Shown: positions 21,200-33,405, numbered from the stretch's first letter. The stretch: DNA of 64,000 nt from Chinchilla lanigera (GCF_000276665.1 NW_004955418.1:8989949-9053948); one strand, 5' to 3'. Notes: generated by a model not told the origin, from the sequence alone. Numbers and translations are program-made.

Positions 21200-22560
21200 T
21201 ATTTTCATTTGGTATAATTGTCCTCCTGGCTAATTTATATTTAAGTGTGTGAGGTCTAGTACTAATGATTTTTCGTATGTTAGAAAAAACTTTTCTATTT
21301 CTTTTTGAAAGACTTCACTGGAAATAGGATTTCAGATTAAATTTTTCATTGATTTTTAAAATTTTTCAGTGTTTTTTTGTTTTGTTTTGCTGTTTTGTTT
21401 TTTGAGACAGGGTCTCACATTCAGTTTAGGCTGATCTGAACTCATGGCAATCCTCCTGCCTCCAAGTGAGGGGATAACATGCGTGAGCCACCACACTCTG
21501 CTCTTCAGTGTTTTAAAGATAGTGAACAACTCTATTTTGCTTGCGTTGTTTTCTGGTAGGATTCTGTTGGCATCTTTTCTTTTAGTCCTCTGAACGTGTT
21601 ATGTGTTTATTCTCTGAACTCTTTTATAAGACTGTCTTAGTTTATAATGATTTAATTATAATTCACATTGGTGTAATTTGCTGTATGTTGTTTGTTACTA
21701 AAGATTCCTGAGGTCCTTGGGTCTACAGAATTACAGTTATTATCAAAATAGAAAAAGCAGTGGTTATTTTTTCTTCAATGTTTTTTACCCCCTGGGATCC
21801 TGTTTCTCAAATTTTGGGTCTCCAGTTACACATATATTAGGACGCTAAGACGCTAGACGTTTTTCCCACACCTGATTAATGACTATTTTTCAGATGAGAT
21901 GAAGTGTATTCAAAGTGATATGGTCATGGATATGACTTCTTTCAATGAACTTTTCTTTATTGAGTTTGTTAAATAGTACAGTATTTTAGAATACTCTAAA
22001 ATAATCACAAGATTTGCATATCTATAGTAGGTGATTAATATTTTATTACTAATTATTTTTGAGATTCTTTTCCCTTTTCATTTAAAAAATTTTAGTATTG
22101 CATATTCATGTTCAAAGTCTTTTTTTGTGCATATAATTTGCCATTAATTCCATCTAAGTCATTTTTTATCAAGTCATTCTAACTTTAATTTATAAATAAC
22201 TCAGTTGGATGTTTTAAAGCATTTTTGATGTTTCCATCTAAAATAGAGTAGAATTTTAATTTAGCATCTCAGTTAGCTTTGCTTTGTGGATTTTCATATT
22301 TATAGGAACATATTTTCCTTTTTTTATTCTTTTACCTAGCCGCCTTTTATTGAATTCTAAATTTTGTGAACATTACTCTTTTCCCTGAAAATGTTTTAAT
22401 TTCTACATATTTCTATGGGATGTTTAGAGATAATTAATTTGTTTGAAGCCAGTTTAATAATTTTGGGATAATGCTTTTAAATTTTATTCCAATATCCCAT
22501 TAATTATGAATATTTCACCTTTGTAAAGCAGTTGACCACATTTGCAGATATATATAAATG
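21200..22560 (-). mobile_element. Old L1M/HAL1-like fragment, ORF1/5' side
   Basis: The segment around 21775-21870 resembles the ORF1-side L1M motif in which a sequence like GGGTCTCCAGTTACACATAT is followed by a TTAGGACGC block. Upstream and downstream text has the same loose similarity. It is very diverged and interrupted by a B1 at 21376-21503. The extent is approximate. Confidence 0.5.
21376..21503 (-). mobile_element. B1 SINE
   Basis: Minus-strand B1: T-rich tail, TTTTTTGAGACAGGGTCTCA, CCTCCTGCCTCC, and a GTGAGCCACCACACTC end. The TSD is (T/C)TTCAGTGTTTT, directly left of 21376 and at 21503-21514. Confidence 0.9.
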
Positions 22561-23974
22561 AGCACTGGGTAGTTTGATCCCAAATCTTTGCACACAGTTT
22601 ATTTAGTTAGCCTTGGATATTTACTTTTCATATACAGTGATCAACATTATAAATATTTGTTGAAAGTCTTTCAACTTTGTCTTGACTTCTACATCTATGT
22701 AGCACTTTCATATCCTTTACTTTTGGTTGAACACTTATTTACAGATTGGTAAAAAAGCTACAAATGGAAAAATGTCAGCTATGCTGGGCTTCTAAAAAGA
22801 TTTCTTATGACAGCACTGTCTCACATAAATGGTTTGATCTGTATAAGAAAAACTGATATCACAAGGCAGGGAATATTAAATAGAGTGAGAAATATTAGGA
22901 ACTAGATATTTGAGATGGGATCAGTATGAAATCATAATATTCCAGCTCAATATCTCTTTTCAAATGTTCAAAAAATATACAGACAGCAAGGGCAAAATGT
23001 AATTTGTATAGACACTGATTCTGAGATACTTAATGAATAAGAATGCTGTCACAGAAAAATTTCATTTCAATATCTTTTCCTAGGACACTTCAGGTCTCTA
23101 AAGAAGGTGGAAGCCATCATTACTTGACCTCTAAATTTACTTTTGCTCCTGTTCCTTAGCATGTTTTTATAGTTGAATTTATACATAGGAGATTGTGTTG
23201 TCCTTGAAAGACAAATTAATATTGGATATTTTTTCAACAGCAAGTAAGGTGCTATGTGCAGTATTTATTAATTAAATAAACAGGTGGTATTTGAAATTCA
23301 TATGGGGGCCTCTACTCTGAGATTTGTTTAATAATTCAAAGTAAACCAGTGATAAAGAGAGCTGTGCTCTGGGTGAATTGCTTATTAATTGTGTTAATAG
23401 ACTTTAATGAAGGGATTTGCTTGTATAATATATAGCATGTTTTTTAATGAAAGCGGTTTTATCTGAGTAATTAAAGTTTAAGTTACCTATCACAATATGA
23501 TGGATTATTTATCTTTTGATTGTCTACCATTTATAAATGCAGTGATGATGTGGTAAACAGCTAAATTAGTAATGTGGTATGTTTCTGGAGAAATAAAAAT
23601 CATCAGTTGATGCAAATAGATAGTAATTTGTACAGATCACATCCTCTGTGACACTGATATCTTTATTAACACTATCCTGGAGAATGTGAATTGGCAGTGT
23701 TTCTCTATTAGAATCTCTACTGCTTTGCTACAAATTGGGCTTGTTGATATTAGAGATATTAGACATGGCAATACATGCCCTTACTGATTTTACTATTGAA
23801 AGTCATTTCTGAAACATGTTTAAACCAGCAAGACAATGTATAAAACTCACTATCCAAATTTAAATTCTTGAAGACAGTAGTATCTATTTCCATTTAGAAC
23901 ATATATTAATTGTACTTTGAAGGATTTGTAATCTTGTTTCCTTACTGCTTAAAACCATATATAGTAGGATGAGT
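22561..23974. other. AT-rich sequence with a candidate conserved element
   Basis: No repeat or gene is recognised. The part at about 23250-23740 has unbroken complex sequence with many homeodomain-like TAAT/ATTA cores, and it is listed separately. Confidence 0.5.
23250..23740. promoter_or_regulatory. Candidate conserved non-coding element
   Basis: About 490 bp without repeats, with dense ATTA/TAAT cores (for example CTTATTAATTGTGTTAATAG and GAGTAATTAAAG), an ATGCAAAT octamer-like site near 23610 and GATA-like TGATAT sites. Composition and motif density resemble developmental enhancers, but AT-rich DNA produces such motifs by chance. Confidence 0.3.
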
Positions 23975-24560
23975 GACAGATACCTTTATCAAGAAAATAA
24001 TAAGTTATCAAGACACAAATGCTCAATGGATAAATGAACAATGCTTAGCATTACTGGGGGAAATGCAAATCAAAATCTCAAATGACTGCATCTGTCAAGT
24101 TAGATTGGCTACTCTCAAGAAGATAAACGACAACAAGTGCAGGAAGGGTGTGAAGGAAAGCAACCCTTGCACACTGCTGATGGGAATTGATATTAGTGTA
24201 ACCCATGTAGTAATCAGTGGAGAGTCTTCAAAAAATTGTTTTGAAAAATAAAATTTCTATATGGTCCTCTAAACCTACACTTAGGTAAAAGACTAAAGAA
24301 AAATAAATCAGTGTGAAAGACACACCTGAAAACAACAGCAACAAAAGATACACCTGTTTTCTCATGTTTACTGCAGCATTTATTGATATGAAATCACCCA
24401 AAATGTCCAATAGATGATTTAATAAAAAATGTGCTGCGTAAATATAATGGAGTACTATTCAGCCACAATATACCTGGAACAAGATATCACTATGTTATCT
24501 GAAATAAATCAGGCATAGAAAAGGGAAACAGTATTATGTTACATTAGTTAAAACATAGTA
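23975..24560 (+). mobile_element. Old L1 3' end (ORF2 C-terminus and 3'UTR)
   Basis: Plus-strand old mammalian L1. The blocks GGGAAATGCAAATCAAAA, CCCTTGCACACTGCTGATGGG, TTTACTGCAGCATTTATT and GGAGTACTATTCAGCCA are in the canonical order. The minor frame 23973-24251 is a degraded piece of ORF2 (KISNDCICQVRLATLKKI). Confidence 0.9.
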
Positions 24561-25680
24561 ATTATAAAATTATAAAATATTTACATGTTGTTCATTGAAT
24601 GTGTGCATTAATAATATAGAAAAGACAAAAAAGGATTCCTTATTAAACACCTATATGAATAGTTGTGCTGCATGCCATTATACAAAGTTTTAAAATTTTT
24701 CACTTGCTTGTTTAATTTGGATTGAATCCGTTTTACTCACAGAGGAAAAGAATATCTCCAGTCTGTTTTACTGTGCTAACTTTACCAGTAGAGATTTGAG
24801 TCTACCAGAGGATGCTGATGGAATTTAACAGATTTGCAAAGCAATTTAAAGATAGGAAGAATTTTCATTTCAGCTTTAGTTGAAAAGAACTCAATAATTT
24901 TACATTTTTATATATCTATTTTATATACTTATTTTCAATATTTATTTATATTTTATAGGTATCTATTTTTATTTTTTATCAGTCATTACACTTATAGTCA
25001 ATTTAAAGAGCTTTCAACATTATGAATTTGTTTTTGACATTGTATATATTTCATACTTTTTGTACTTGCAAAATAACCTAAACACATCACACACTGTGAA
25101 AGTCCTGGCATGTACATCCCAACACCTGCATCTTTGCACGCTAAATGGTTTATATCTTATTCAATGAGACAAGTCTACTGATGTCATTCTAGATTGTCAC
25201 AAAAGTGTCAAATTCCTATAAGGTGTCCAAGAGCTTCCCAATTCCATGCTTCCAAGTCTTCATGGAACATTACCAAATACTTCATGGTCATTAGAGATAA
25301 TTTTCGAATGATAGTTTTGTGTATAACTATTTAGGGAGCAGTAATTCCTAATAGATTTATATAAACAGGATAATGACAAATTTTAAGACGGTATTGCTTT
25401 CTGTGATTAAAATAGAAATATTCTTACAATTTGGCAATATTTTAACAAAATCTATTAATGTATATTTCTTCATAGTTAGGTGTTTGCAATTTTTAATTTG
25501 ATTTATAATATATCTAGTTTAGGTTGAATTGATAGCAGTAGTACCCTCAAAATGCAGTATTCTGTTGAAGTGTATGTAAGTTTGTTGACTATTGGACTAA
25601 ATTTTTTTTCAGATTAGACAGTTCATTAATATTTTTTTCATAGTATTTTAAATAATTTTAAATTATAAATATTGTTATAG
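24561..25680. other. AT-rich sequence, no gene seen
   Basis: AT-rich DNA. I recognise no gene, RNA or repeat with confidence. Confidence 0.5.
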
Positions 25681-25768
25681 TCACTGGGTATATAGCTCAG
25701 CAGCACAAGTGCCTGTCTGGCAAGCGCAAGGTCCTGAGTTTGATTCCCAGTACCAAAAAATAAAAAAG
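25681..25768 (+). mobile_element. ID SINE
   Basis: Plus-strand body with TATAGCTCAGCAGC and TTTGATTCCCAGTACC, followed by a short A-rich tail. The short direct repeat TGTTATA at 25673-25679 and 25770-25776 is probably its TSD. Confidence 0.9.
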
Positions 25769-25954
25769 CTGTTATATTCAATTACTTTACTATCTTTATA
25801 TTTTTATCCTATAAAAACTGACCTACTAATCAGATATTTAGTAATTATCTTTAAGTTTCTCTTTGTACTTTTCATAATATTATCTAATTTCATGCAAGTA
25901 AAATTTAAATTTGGTATTTGAACATACAAAAGAAATATGTATTTATTTTTTAGA

Positions 25955-25983
25955 CAGCAGCAGTGCAATTATCCTAGCTATCC

Positions 25984-26051
<68 letters not shown>

Positions 26052-26330
26052 TCCCTTTGTCTTTTCTCTTCTCCTTTTCCTCATCCCAGTTGTTCCTTCC
26101 TTTAGAGCAATTTCTTTCTTTTTCACAATATCTATTGTATCTTTTGGATTTTATTTACTCTTTCAAGTTCATACACTAGAAAGACAATACGATGCTTATA
26201 TATGCGGGTCAGATTTATTTCACTTATGAATATGGTTTCTAATTGCATCTATTTACCTATAAAATCCTCAAGTTTATCTCTTATAGCTGAGTAATACTCC
26301 ATTGTATCAAAATACCACTGTGTTCTTGCT
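25955..26330 (-). mobile_element. Truncated L1 3'UTR with microsatellite
   Basis: The left end is at TTATCCTAGCTATCCTTGTG, and the plus-strand text ends near CAAAATACCACTGTG. It shares the CCTCATCCCAGTTGTTCCT and CTCAAGTTTATCTC blocks with L1-C and L1-B. ORF2 coding is essentially absent. Confidence 0.8.
25984..26050 (+). repeat. (TG)n(TA)n microsatellite
   Basis: A run of about 16 TG dinucleotides passes into about 16 TA units. It lies at the same L1 3'UTR position as other microsatellites in the window. Confidence 0.95.
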
Positions 26331-26639
26331 TTAATTTATACCTTGTTTTTCCAGTACTTTGCTTCATTATTGTAAAATAACAGTTACCTCATAAGTATAT
26401 CTTTAATTTTATGTATACTTGATTTTCTTATTTTCTGGCTTGAATCTTATTCTTCTGGGATTGTCTTTTGAATTGTAATGTATCTTTATCCTCTTTTAGT
26501 TTTGTGTGGTGTTTCTATTTATATTTTTTCTTTCTAGAATTTTTGAGATAAAAGTTTCAGTCTGATTAAACTCTTGGACAACTGTCAAAAATATTTTGTT
26601 TGTTTCATTTAGATTTATTTTAATGTTCAATTTATTACA

Positions 26640-27180
26640 ACTCAGTCTTGGAAACAGTGTACATGTCCATAAATAGGTGAATTGGTAAAGAAAATGGTAT
26701 TTATACACACTGCAGTACTACTCCACCATAAAGAAAGGTACACTTGAGAAATTTTCAGGTAAATGTAGGCAAACGTGAATGGATACTGCCCAGTGGTAGA
26801 AGTCAGATAGGCAAGCTTGAATGTTGCACAATTTCTCTTATATGAGAAAAAAATACATATGTATACAAATGAGAAGCAAAATGGAAGATCAATAAATAGG
26901 AAGTAGAAAGAGTTTCAGATAGTTTTTCCAATTACTTATTCTGTTCTTTCAAACTATTTTAATATATATATATGCCAATTTACTTCATCTGTCCAATTAA
27001 TATTACTTAGTTCATCAAGAAGTATAGTTTGTGATAATATGTGTGTTTCTTTTTTGTTGGTGCCTTGTACTCTGAATAACTACTTTGAAGTTAATGATAT
27101 GCAGTGTATTAACTATTGTTAGTCTCTTACTATTTTGTTAGGAAATTTTATTTTCAGTAAACTTTAAAAAACAAAAATTG
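26640..27180 (+). mobile_element. Old L1 3' end, plus strand
   Basis: ACAGTGTACATGTCCATAAA, AATGGTATTTATACACACTG and a CTTATATGAGAAAA block in canonical L1 order are followed by a 3'UTR that is shared with the inverted repeat at 14680. Confidence 0.75.
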
Positions 27181-27280
27181 GAAAAAGACATGAAAAATAT
27201 ACATGTATGGTTATATGATGATAGGTATAGTATGCATTTAAATTATGTTAACCATATCTATCTCCATGAACATTCATCAT
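26872..27280 (-). repeat. Inverted-repeat copy 2
   Basis: Reverse-complement partner of 14680-15088. Long blocks are identical, for example the reverse complements of TCATCATATAACCATACATG and AACAGAATAAGTAATTGGAA. Its flanks differ from those of copy 1. Confidence 0.85.
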
Positions 27281-27389
27281 TTTTCTTTATGGTGAAAAGA
27301 CAATCTTCTCTTTCCACATTTTTGAAATGTACAGTACAAAACTGCTATCTATAGTCTCGCACCTGTGCAAAAGCACATCAGCATCAACC

Positions 27390-27413
27390 CTCTCACTCTC
27401 TCTCTCTCTCTCA
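27390..27413 (+). repeat. (TC)n microsatellite
   Basis: A short interrupted TC run. Confidence 0.85.
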
Positions 27414-27439
27414 CCTTTCTGTCTTATAAGTGAGTTTAC

Positions 27440-27505
27440 TTTATTTTTTTTTTTTGATAGAGTGAATCCAGAGCCTGGAGTGTGGTAAGCTTTGTCTACC
27501 AAAAA
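27440..27505 (-). mobile_element. Diverged ID-like SINE
   Basis: After a T-run, the plus strand reads like the reverse complement of an ID B-box and middle region (GTGAATCCAGAGCCTGGAG, GCTTTGTCTACC). It is short and diverged. Confidence 0.45.
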
Positions 27506-27564
27506 TGTACACTTTCAGCTGCAGGATTACTTTTGATTTCTATTTTGGATAATTCACTGCTTTG

Positions 27565-27680
27565 TTTTTGAGACAAAACCTTGTTATATAGTCCAGGACT
27601 ATATAACAAGGGAACTGACAGTTCCCTTGATTCAGCCTACATAGAGCTGGAATTACCAGCATGAATCTGCTAGACATGGC
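27565..27680 (-). mobile_element. B1 SINE carrying a nested palindrome
   Basis: The minus-strand B1 begins GAGACAAAACC on the plus strand and ends with the GAGCTGGAATTACCAGCATG-like block. Between them a perfect 16-bp inverted repeat (27579-27594 and 27596-27611, 1-nt spacer) and a 9-bp inverted repeat (27608-27616 and 27620-27628) replace normal B1 sequence. Confidence 0.7.
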
Positions 27681-27954
27681 AATACTGCTGGCTATATGGC
27701 AATATTACTACATTTTGGTATATCGGTTTTTTTATCCTGGGTTATTGCTGAACTAAGTTAGTTTCAACAGTTTTTGGTGGATCCTTAGGTTTTTCTATTT
27801 ATAAGACCATATTATCTGAAATCACAAACAATTTGAAATCTTTTCAGTTTGGATACCATTTCTTTCTCCTATCAATTGCTGTAGAAAGGATGCAAAGGAT
27901 TTGTTGAAAAATAGTTGTATAAGGGGAATACTTGCATTGTTCTATATCTTAGAG

Positions 27955-28385
27955 AAAAAAACTTTCAGAAAAAGGTATAGAAGTAAACACATGTATCTAT
28001 AGCCAACTGATTTTCCAAAAATTAATTAAGTGAAAGTATTTGAGAGAAAAAAAAGTATTGTTTTGAATAAACACTGCGGAGAAAACAGAGTATCAACAAG
28101 ATGTAGAAGAGTGAAACCAGACCACTACCTCTCACTGGTTATAAAACCAGCTTAAAATGGATTACAGTCTGCACTGTAAGACTAAAGCTATGAGAAAATT
28201 GAAAGACAACATATGAGAACTATTCAGAACATTGGAATGGGCAAAAATTTTTTTTGGACAAGATCACCAAAGCAAACGAAAAACCAAATACACGTAGACA
28301 AATGGGATGATGTAAAACAAAAGCCTTTGCAGGACAAGAGTGAAGGGTCAGCCGACACAGTGGAAGGTAATATTTGCAAACTGAG
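27955..28385 (+). mobile_element. Old L1 ORF2 fragment, plus strand
   Basis: Canonical ORF2 order: GCCAACTGATTTTCC, CCAGACCACTACCTCTCAC, GATTACAGTCTGCACTGTAA, AAAGCCTTTGCAGGACAAG and GTAATATTTGCAAACTGAGT. The ORF at 28213-28443 is a degraded reading of it. Confidence 0.85.
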
Positions 28386-28539
28386 TCAGGTGTTTAGTGT
28401 TAACCTTGTAGAACTTATACTTCCTGTTAAATCTCTTTCTTAAGGTTTCAGCTCTGCTGGTTTTTACAAATTTTTATTTCTATGATTCTGGTATTGTACT
28501 TCTTACTTTCCCATTGAAATACATCGGAAGACCTTTTTG

Positions 28540-28745
28540 TTTTTAATTATAAAGAGGAAAAAAACTCACAAAGCCACAACAATGAAGCAAAACCAAAACA
28601 CCGCAAAACAATACATAAACTCAAAAGAAAATGACAGAAATTAGCAATTGCTGCCACATTACATACTGTTATCTTCAACGAAGTTGTTCAGTCCACCAGT
28701 CCTAAGAATGTAAGATTGAGCAAACAATCAAAGACAGTAACAAGT
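28540..28745 (-). mobile_element. Truncated L1 3'UTR fragment
   Basis: The A-rich left block, then AACAATGAAGC..., TTAGCAATTGCTGCC and TGTAAGATTGAGCAAACAAT match the L1-C 3'UTR on the minus strand. It is the shortest copy of this 3'UTR in the window. Confidence 0.75.
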
Positions 28746-28857
28746 AATTAAAAAAAAAACAACATTGGAAATGATGCAGAGCTTCACAATAAAAGAGGGT
28801 AGGAGTTCACCTTGTTTTGAAATTCTGTATCATTTTTATTGTTTTCTAGCCCTTTTG

Positions 28858-28984
28858 ATTTTTATTTTGAGACAGGGTGTTTGCTAAATTGCTAAAATGC
28901 TGAGTCCAGGCTCGAACTTGCCATCTTTCCGCCTCTGCCTCTCCAAGTGCCGTGATTACGTGTGTACCTCCAAACCATATTTGA
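28858..28984 (-). mobile_element. B1 SINE
   Basis: TTTTGAGACAGGGTGTTTGC, CAGGCTCGAACTTGCC and CTCTGCCTCTCCAAGTGCC appear in minus-strand B1 order. It is diverged. Confidence 0.85.
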
Positions 28985-31379
28985 TCTGTACATTTTGAAA
29001 CATTTTGAAATGAGATTTCCCATCTACACAATAAAAATATATGTAATTTTTCTATTAACTTGACCCAAAAAATGTACTATTTCACATTTCAACTAAATCA
29101 GTTGATTTTACCTTTAAGTTGGACCATGAAAATTTTAATAATTTTCAGTAAAATATATGTATGTCTTTTGAGTATTCAATAGACTAGTGGTATGGTAAGC
29201 TATTTGCATACACCATCTTCACTACTGAACTACTCTGTTATTAGGTAATAATATTGTGATAATGTCCTTAGTTATTATTACAGTTAAAGGTATTAATTTC
29301 ATATCTTAGAATACAAAAAGAATTGCGTTTCAGGCTTCCTCACACACCAGCTTTTTAAATCCCAAAATGATTTAATTTGATCTGGAACATAGATGTCGTG
29401 AGATTTATTTGCTTCCAAGTGATTCTAGAGCCTAGATTCTAGAGCCTAGAGGATCACACTTGCTTATGAGAAGATTTGGGGAATGGCCTGTAAACTTATC
29501 ATTACTCTACACATTTAAAATAAAGTAAAAGTGTCAGATAGATATGTCATAACCTCAAACATGCTTTATCTTGATAGTCTCTGTAGTTTTTATATTAGTC
29601 AAAACTACCAAAAGTTATAGAAATAATTTTTAAAATGTCTTTCCAATTAAGTACACATGTAAATGTTACCTCTATTGTTTAGTAGTATTTTCTGTCTCAA
29701 GATTATTTGTTACCAAACAGTAAAATTTAAAATGTGACCATTCATCACTGATATTAATACTCATCACTGATAATAATTCATCAACGATATTAATTGACCA
29801 GCTTATTTCTTCCTATGTCTCCTAGAAAATTCGTTGTATTGATTTTAAATTCTCTGAGATTCTGATGTGTTTACTTTAAGTTATTTCAAGATGATATAAT
29901 CCTATATGCATATCTGTATGTGCTTGTGTGTATATATACAAATAAATTATTTGAACAATAATAATTAGTTTCAGTTATTCACTTATTCACATTCATTCAT
30001 ATAGATCATTGACATGCACTGAATATCAAATATATTTGAAGAACCACACATTTGATTTAATTTTTTATTTCTCTATAAGAAAGAAATAAACAAGGTTTTT
30101 GCCACTATAATTTTCCCTTATTGTGGTTTTTCCCCGGAAAAGAAAAAATATCGCATAGCAGATTTATCTCTCTGTACAGCATAACAAGTGCAATGGCAAA
30201 ATCACTAATTTATGTTCTAGCAGTTGTTTTCCGTGGAATACTTCTAAAGACGTACCTAGTCTAAGGTTGCTTATTGTAACCTGAAATAAACAAGTTTATA
30301 TATTTATATCTGCCTGTTGCATGAGCAAAGTAGCTCCTTCATAGTAAGTAATATGCATGCTTTTAAAACTAAAATTCTAAAGCTATGTATTACTTTAAAT
30401 TTAATATGCATTTTTATAGCTTTCTAAACAAATAAAAATTTCCCCATCAGCTGTTGGAACATCCCTCATGGCTTGATACACCCCGATTGTGTTCGTTTCA
30501 CCTGGACGTGAAGGGCGATTCTCCCTTAGAGTTGTTACCCTAGAAAACTTTCATTTGTCAAGTCTTTCTTGGTCCCTTTGAACGTAACTCATCTTCTGGG
30601 CTTTGCTAGTACTGAAATCCAGGAAGGTCTTTTTCAAAGTTGTCAAAAAAAAATACGCCTGTATGGCAGTATGTATGAAAAGGGAGGAGTGTAATTCACA
30701 AAGTTCCAATCAGCAAACTTATATTTTCTCTATTCACAGAGATGGACCTCCCTCTAGTGACATCTAATAGTTTCTCCCCAGCTTATACCATACCCCAAAA
30801 CTCTCCTGCCTTTTGTTTGGAGTAGCATGGCTCTTGGTTCAGTTTTTATCTCATTGTTTTGGATAAAGATGTTTGCACTGGGCATTTGTACAGTAGTTAA
30901 ATACTTTTATCATTCGCTTATTTTGCACTAAGTAGACCATATATAAATTGACAATTACCTATTGCATCAAGAAAATACCTATGCTAGTACATGATTCTGA
31001 AAATATTTTAAAAATTGGTATCCTTTATTGTCATTTAAGTATTACTTACAGTTACAAAGCTTTGTATTAAAGCAGGTAAGTTTGTCAGATGGGTGTACTT
31101 GTCTTATTTAAGCACTAACCACTTAAAACACAATTATGTTAATGTAATGTGTCAGTGGACATAATGTAATGTTGTGATTAGGCACATTATATTATGTTAG
31201 CAGGAATAATCAATTACCAGCTATTCTGCCACTTATTTTAAAGGTGTATAGTATTGTGTTTATTGTAAGAAGTATCAAAGGATTTCAAAATTCTTTCAGA
31301 ATATGGAGGGGAAAAAAATCAACACGTGAAACTCTGTACCTGATTCTTCATTTGGGAAAATACGCATACTCTAAAAGCT

Positions 31380-31600
31380 GCACTGTAGCACATATTCTCT
31401 CATACCTGGAGCCATTAGATAAGATGATTAATTCCCCATCAATCACTCCATGGGGCAGCAATAACAATGCCAGAGGAACAGAGCATCGTTACAAGATTAG
31501 TGCCTCCTGCTTTGACAGTAAACATCTCCTCCACACCTCATTTATTTTTTATGACTTCCCTGCCTTTGACTCAGCATTTAGGAAGCAGTAGGAGACTATT
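31380..31600. promoter_or_regulatory. Candidate conserved non-coding element
   Basis: GC is higher than the surroundings, the sequence is not repetitive, and it has clustered homeodomain-like (GATGATTAATTCC), CAATCA and SOX-like AACAATG sites. The assignment rests on composition and motifs only. Confidence 0.3.
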
Positions 31601-32694
31601 TTCTTATGGTATTCCATGTCATTTAAGTATTATATTTAGGGATCACGAACATGCATAATAATTCTGACTCATGGCTAAGATTCTAAAATACTAAAGTAAC
31701 TAAAGAGCTTAATAAATTAGAAGCAGTTTGAGAAATTATGACACTGACTTAGATTAATCATTGTTATTTGTGCATTTGAAGATTATTCTTAAATCCTCAG
31801 ACATTCCTCACAATCATATAACATTCAGATTTAGTTCCCACCCTTGTGTCTGTCCTGAGGGAGCACCAGGGATCTCCATGTCAGCCAACCTACTGTATAA
31901 TATGGATCATGAAACTATAAACACTGCATAAGTCAGTAAACAAAAACTCAAAGATTAGTGAAGATTTTCCAAGGGTGAATCTGCCAGCAAATGTCAGTGA
32001 ATGCGCTGTCAGTCAAGACCATGTAGTAAACAGCAACTGCCCAAAATACTTCTAGCAGGATATGATTAAACTCAGGGGCTACAATTCTCATCCAGTTCTT
32101 GGAAAGGTTAGAAGAGTGCAAGACAGTGTATTGCATATAGGTCTTTGGCTTTTAGGCCTCAAAACAATCACCACTGATCCCCCAAAGTCATTAAAATATC
32201 CATGTTGTTCGTGCCACACTCACGTTGCTGGTGCCTGGGTAATAGGGCATGCAGCGAGATAAAGTCACAGCTCATTTCTCCCGCAGCATCTGAAAAATGC
32301 TACCAGCCATTTCATAGCTTAATTTTCAGAAAAGTGCACAATATTTTCAAATCTTAATTTATGTGTAGTAGCCAAGTACAAACAAATCTGCCTTATTTTC
32401 ATTTAATTCTATTAGCTTGAGAATGCAATGAAGTTGAGAAGCAATCTGAAATCTTGTACAAAAATATTCTAAGATACGCAGAAGGCTGTTTTTGCAGTAA
32501 TAAGCAAGCAAAAGGGGAGAAGATAACCAGTTCATTCCAGGGTTTCTTAGCTCAAATTGACTCCCCAGGATTTTACCTTCTTGACTGAGGCTATTTCCTT
32601 CATTTTCCTCTTTACATACAACTAGAGCCATAAGCTCAGCAAATTAAGCAGTAGCATAAAAATTAATAACTTAATAAAACCTGGATAATAGCAC

Positions 32695-32785
32695 AGGATC
32701 AAAATTAGAAGATTTATGTTTCATCTCAACTTGCATTACCTGTGTGACCCAAGCAGGTAACTTAATCTCTTTAAGGACTAATTTA
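32695..32785 (+). mobile_element. MIR SINE relic
   Basis: TTACCTGTGTGACCCAAGCA, GGTAACTTAATCTCTTTAAG matches the MIR core order (CTGTGTGACC, GGGCAAGT, ACTTAACCTCTCTGAG). Confidence 0.75.
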
Positions 32786-33284
32786 CTTCGAGATTGAACT
32801 CAAATTCCTATAACAAACTAGATTCTACCAACAGCTAGAAAAGTATATTTTGGAAGGCTTAGAATTTTGTACAAGTCAATACTCTCAAGTAATTACTATA
32901 CTATCTAGGATATAGTAGAGTATGTGATTGATTATTATAAATGGCAATTCAAGTTCGCAAAGAAGACAAGTTCATCGGGAGATTATGGGAAGGTTTCAAT
33001 GTTGAGGCTATGGTTTGAAAAGATCACAAAGAAATTTAAGAAAATACTAACTACAAAGGAAATGACAATGTTAATATAAAATAACACACCAAATTCTTTA
33101 TTATTTTCCTACTATTTTCTAAACACTAACATGATGACAGTTCATTATTTTTATATCTCAAAAAAAAACAAAGTCTGTAATGATGTTTTCCTTAATATCC
33201 AACTTCTTCCCCCATGTTGATATTTTTAAAATCATTGTGTTTGTCCTCTTTATATGCACTCAGATATTTTCTTATATAGTATTG

Positions 33285-33405
33285 CCTGATTCATGTCCTG
33301 GACCTTAAGCTCTACAAAACATGAATGGTGTTTGTAGTTACTAGATTCCTATGCCCCAAATACACGCTTCACCCTGTACATCTCAGAAATGTTTATTAAC
33401 TATTG
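33285..33405 (+). mobile_element. L2 3'-end relic
   Basis: TGGACCTTAAGCTCTACAAA ... CCTATGCCCCA ... AGAAATGTTTATTAACTATTG follows the L2 3' end pattern (CTGTAAGCTCC..., ATCCCCAGC, AATAAATATTTGTTGA). Confidence 0.65.

Larger units (their letters stand above)
28985..33284. other. AT-rich, mostly single-copy-looking sequence
   Basis: No gene is recognised. It contains a MIR at 32695, an imperfect ~20-bp tandem repeat at about 29745-29800, a GC-richer spot at 30440-30560 and a region of complex sequence at 31380-32290. The ORF at 31244-31591 (115 codons) has no recognisable domain. Confidence 0.5.

Noticed and set aside
25911..26229. ORFs starting with Cys-Val or Tyr-Ile repeats
   Set aside because: They read through the TG/TA microsatellite into the L1 3'UTR.
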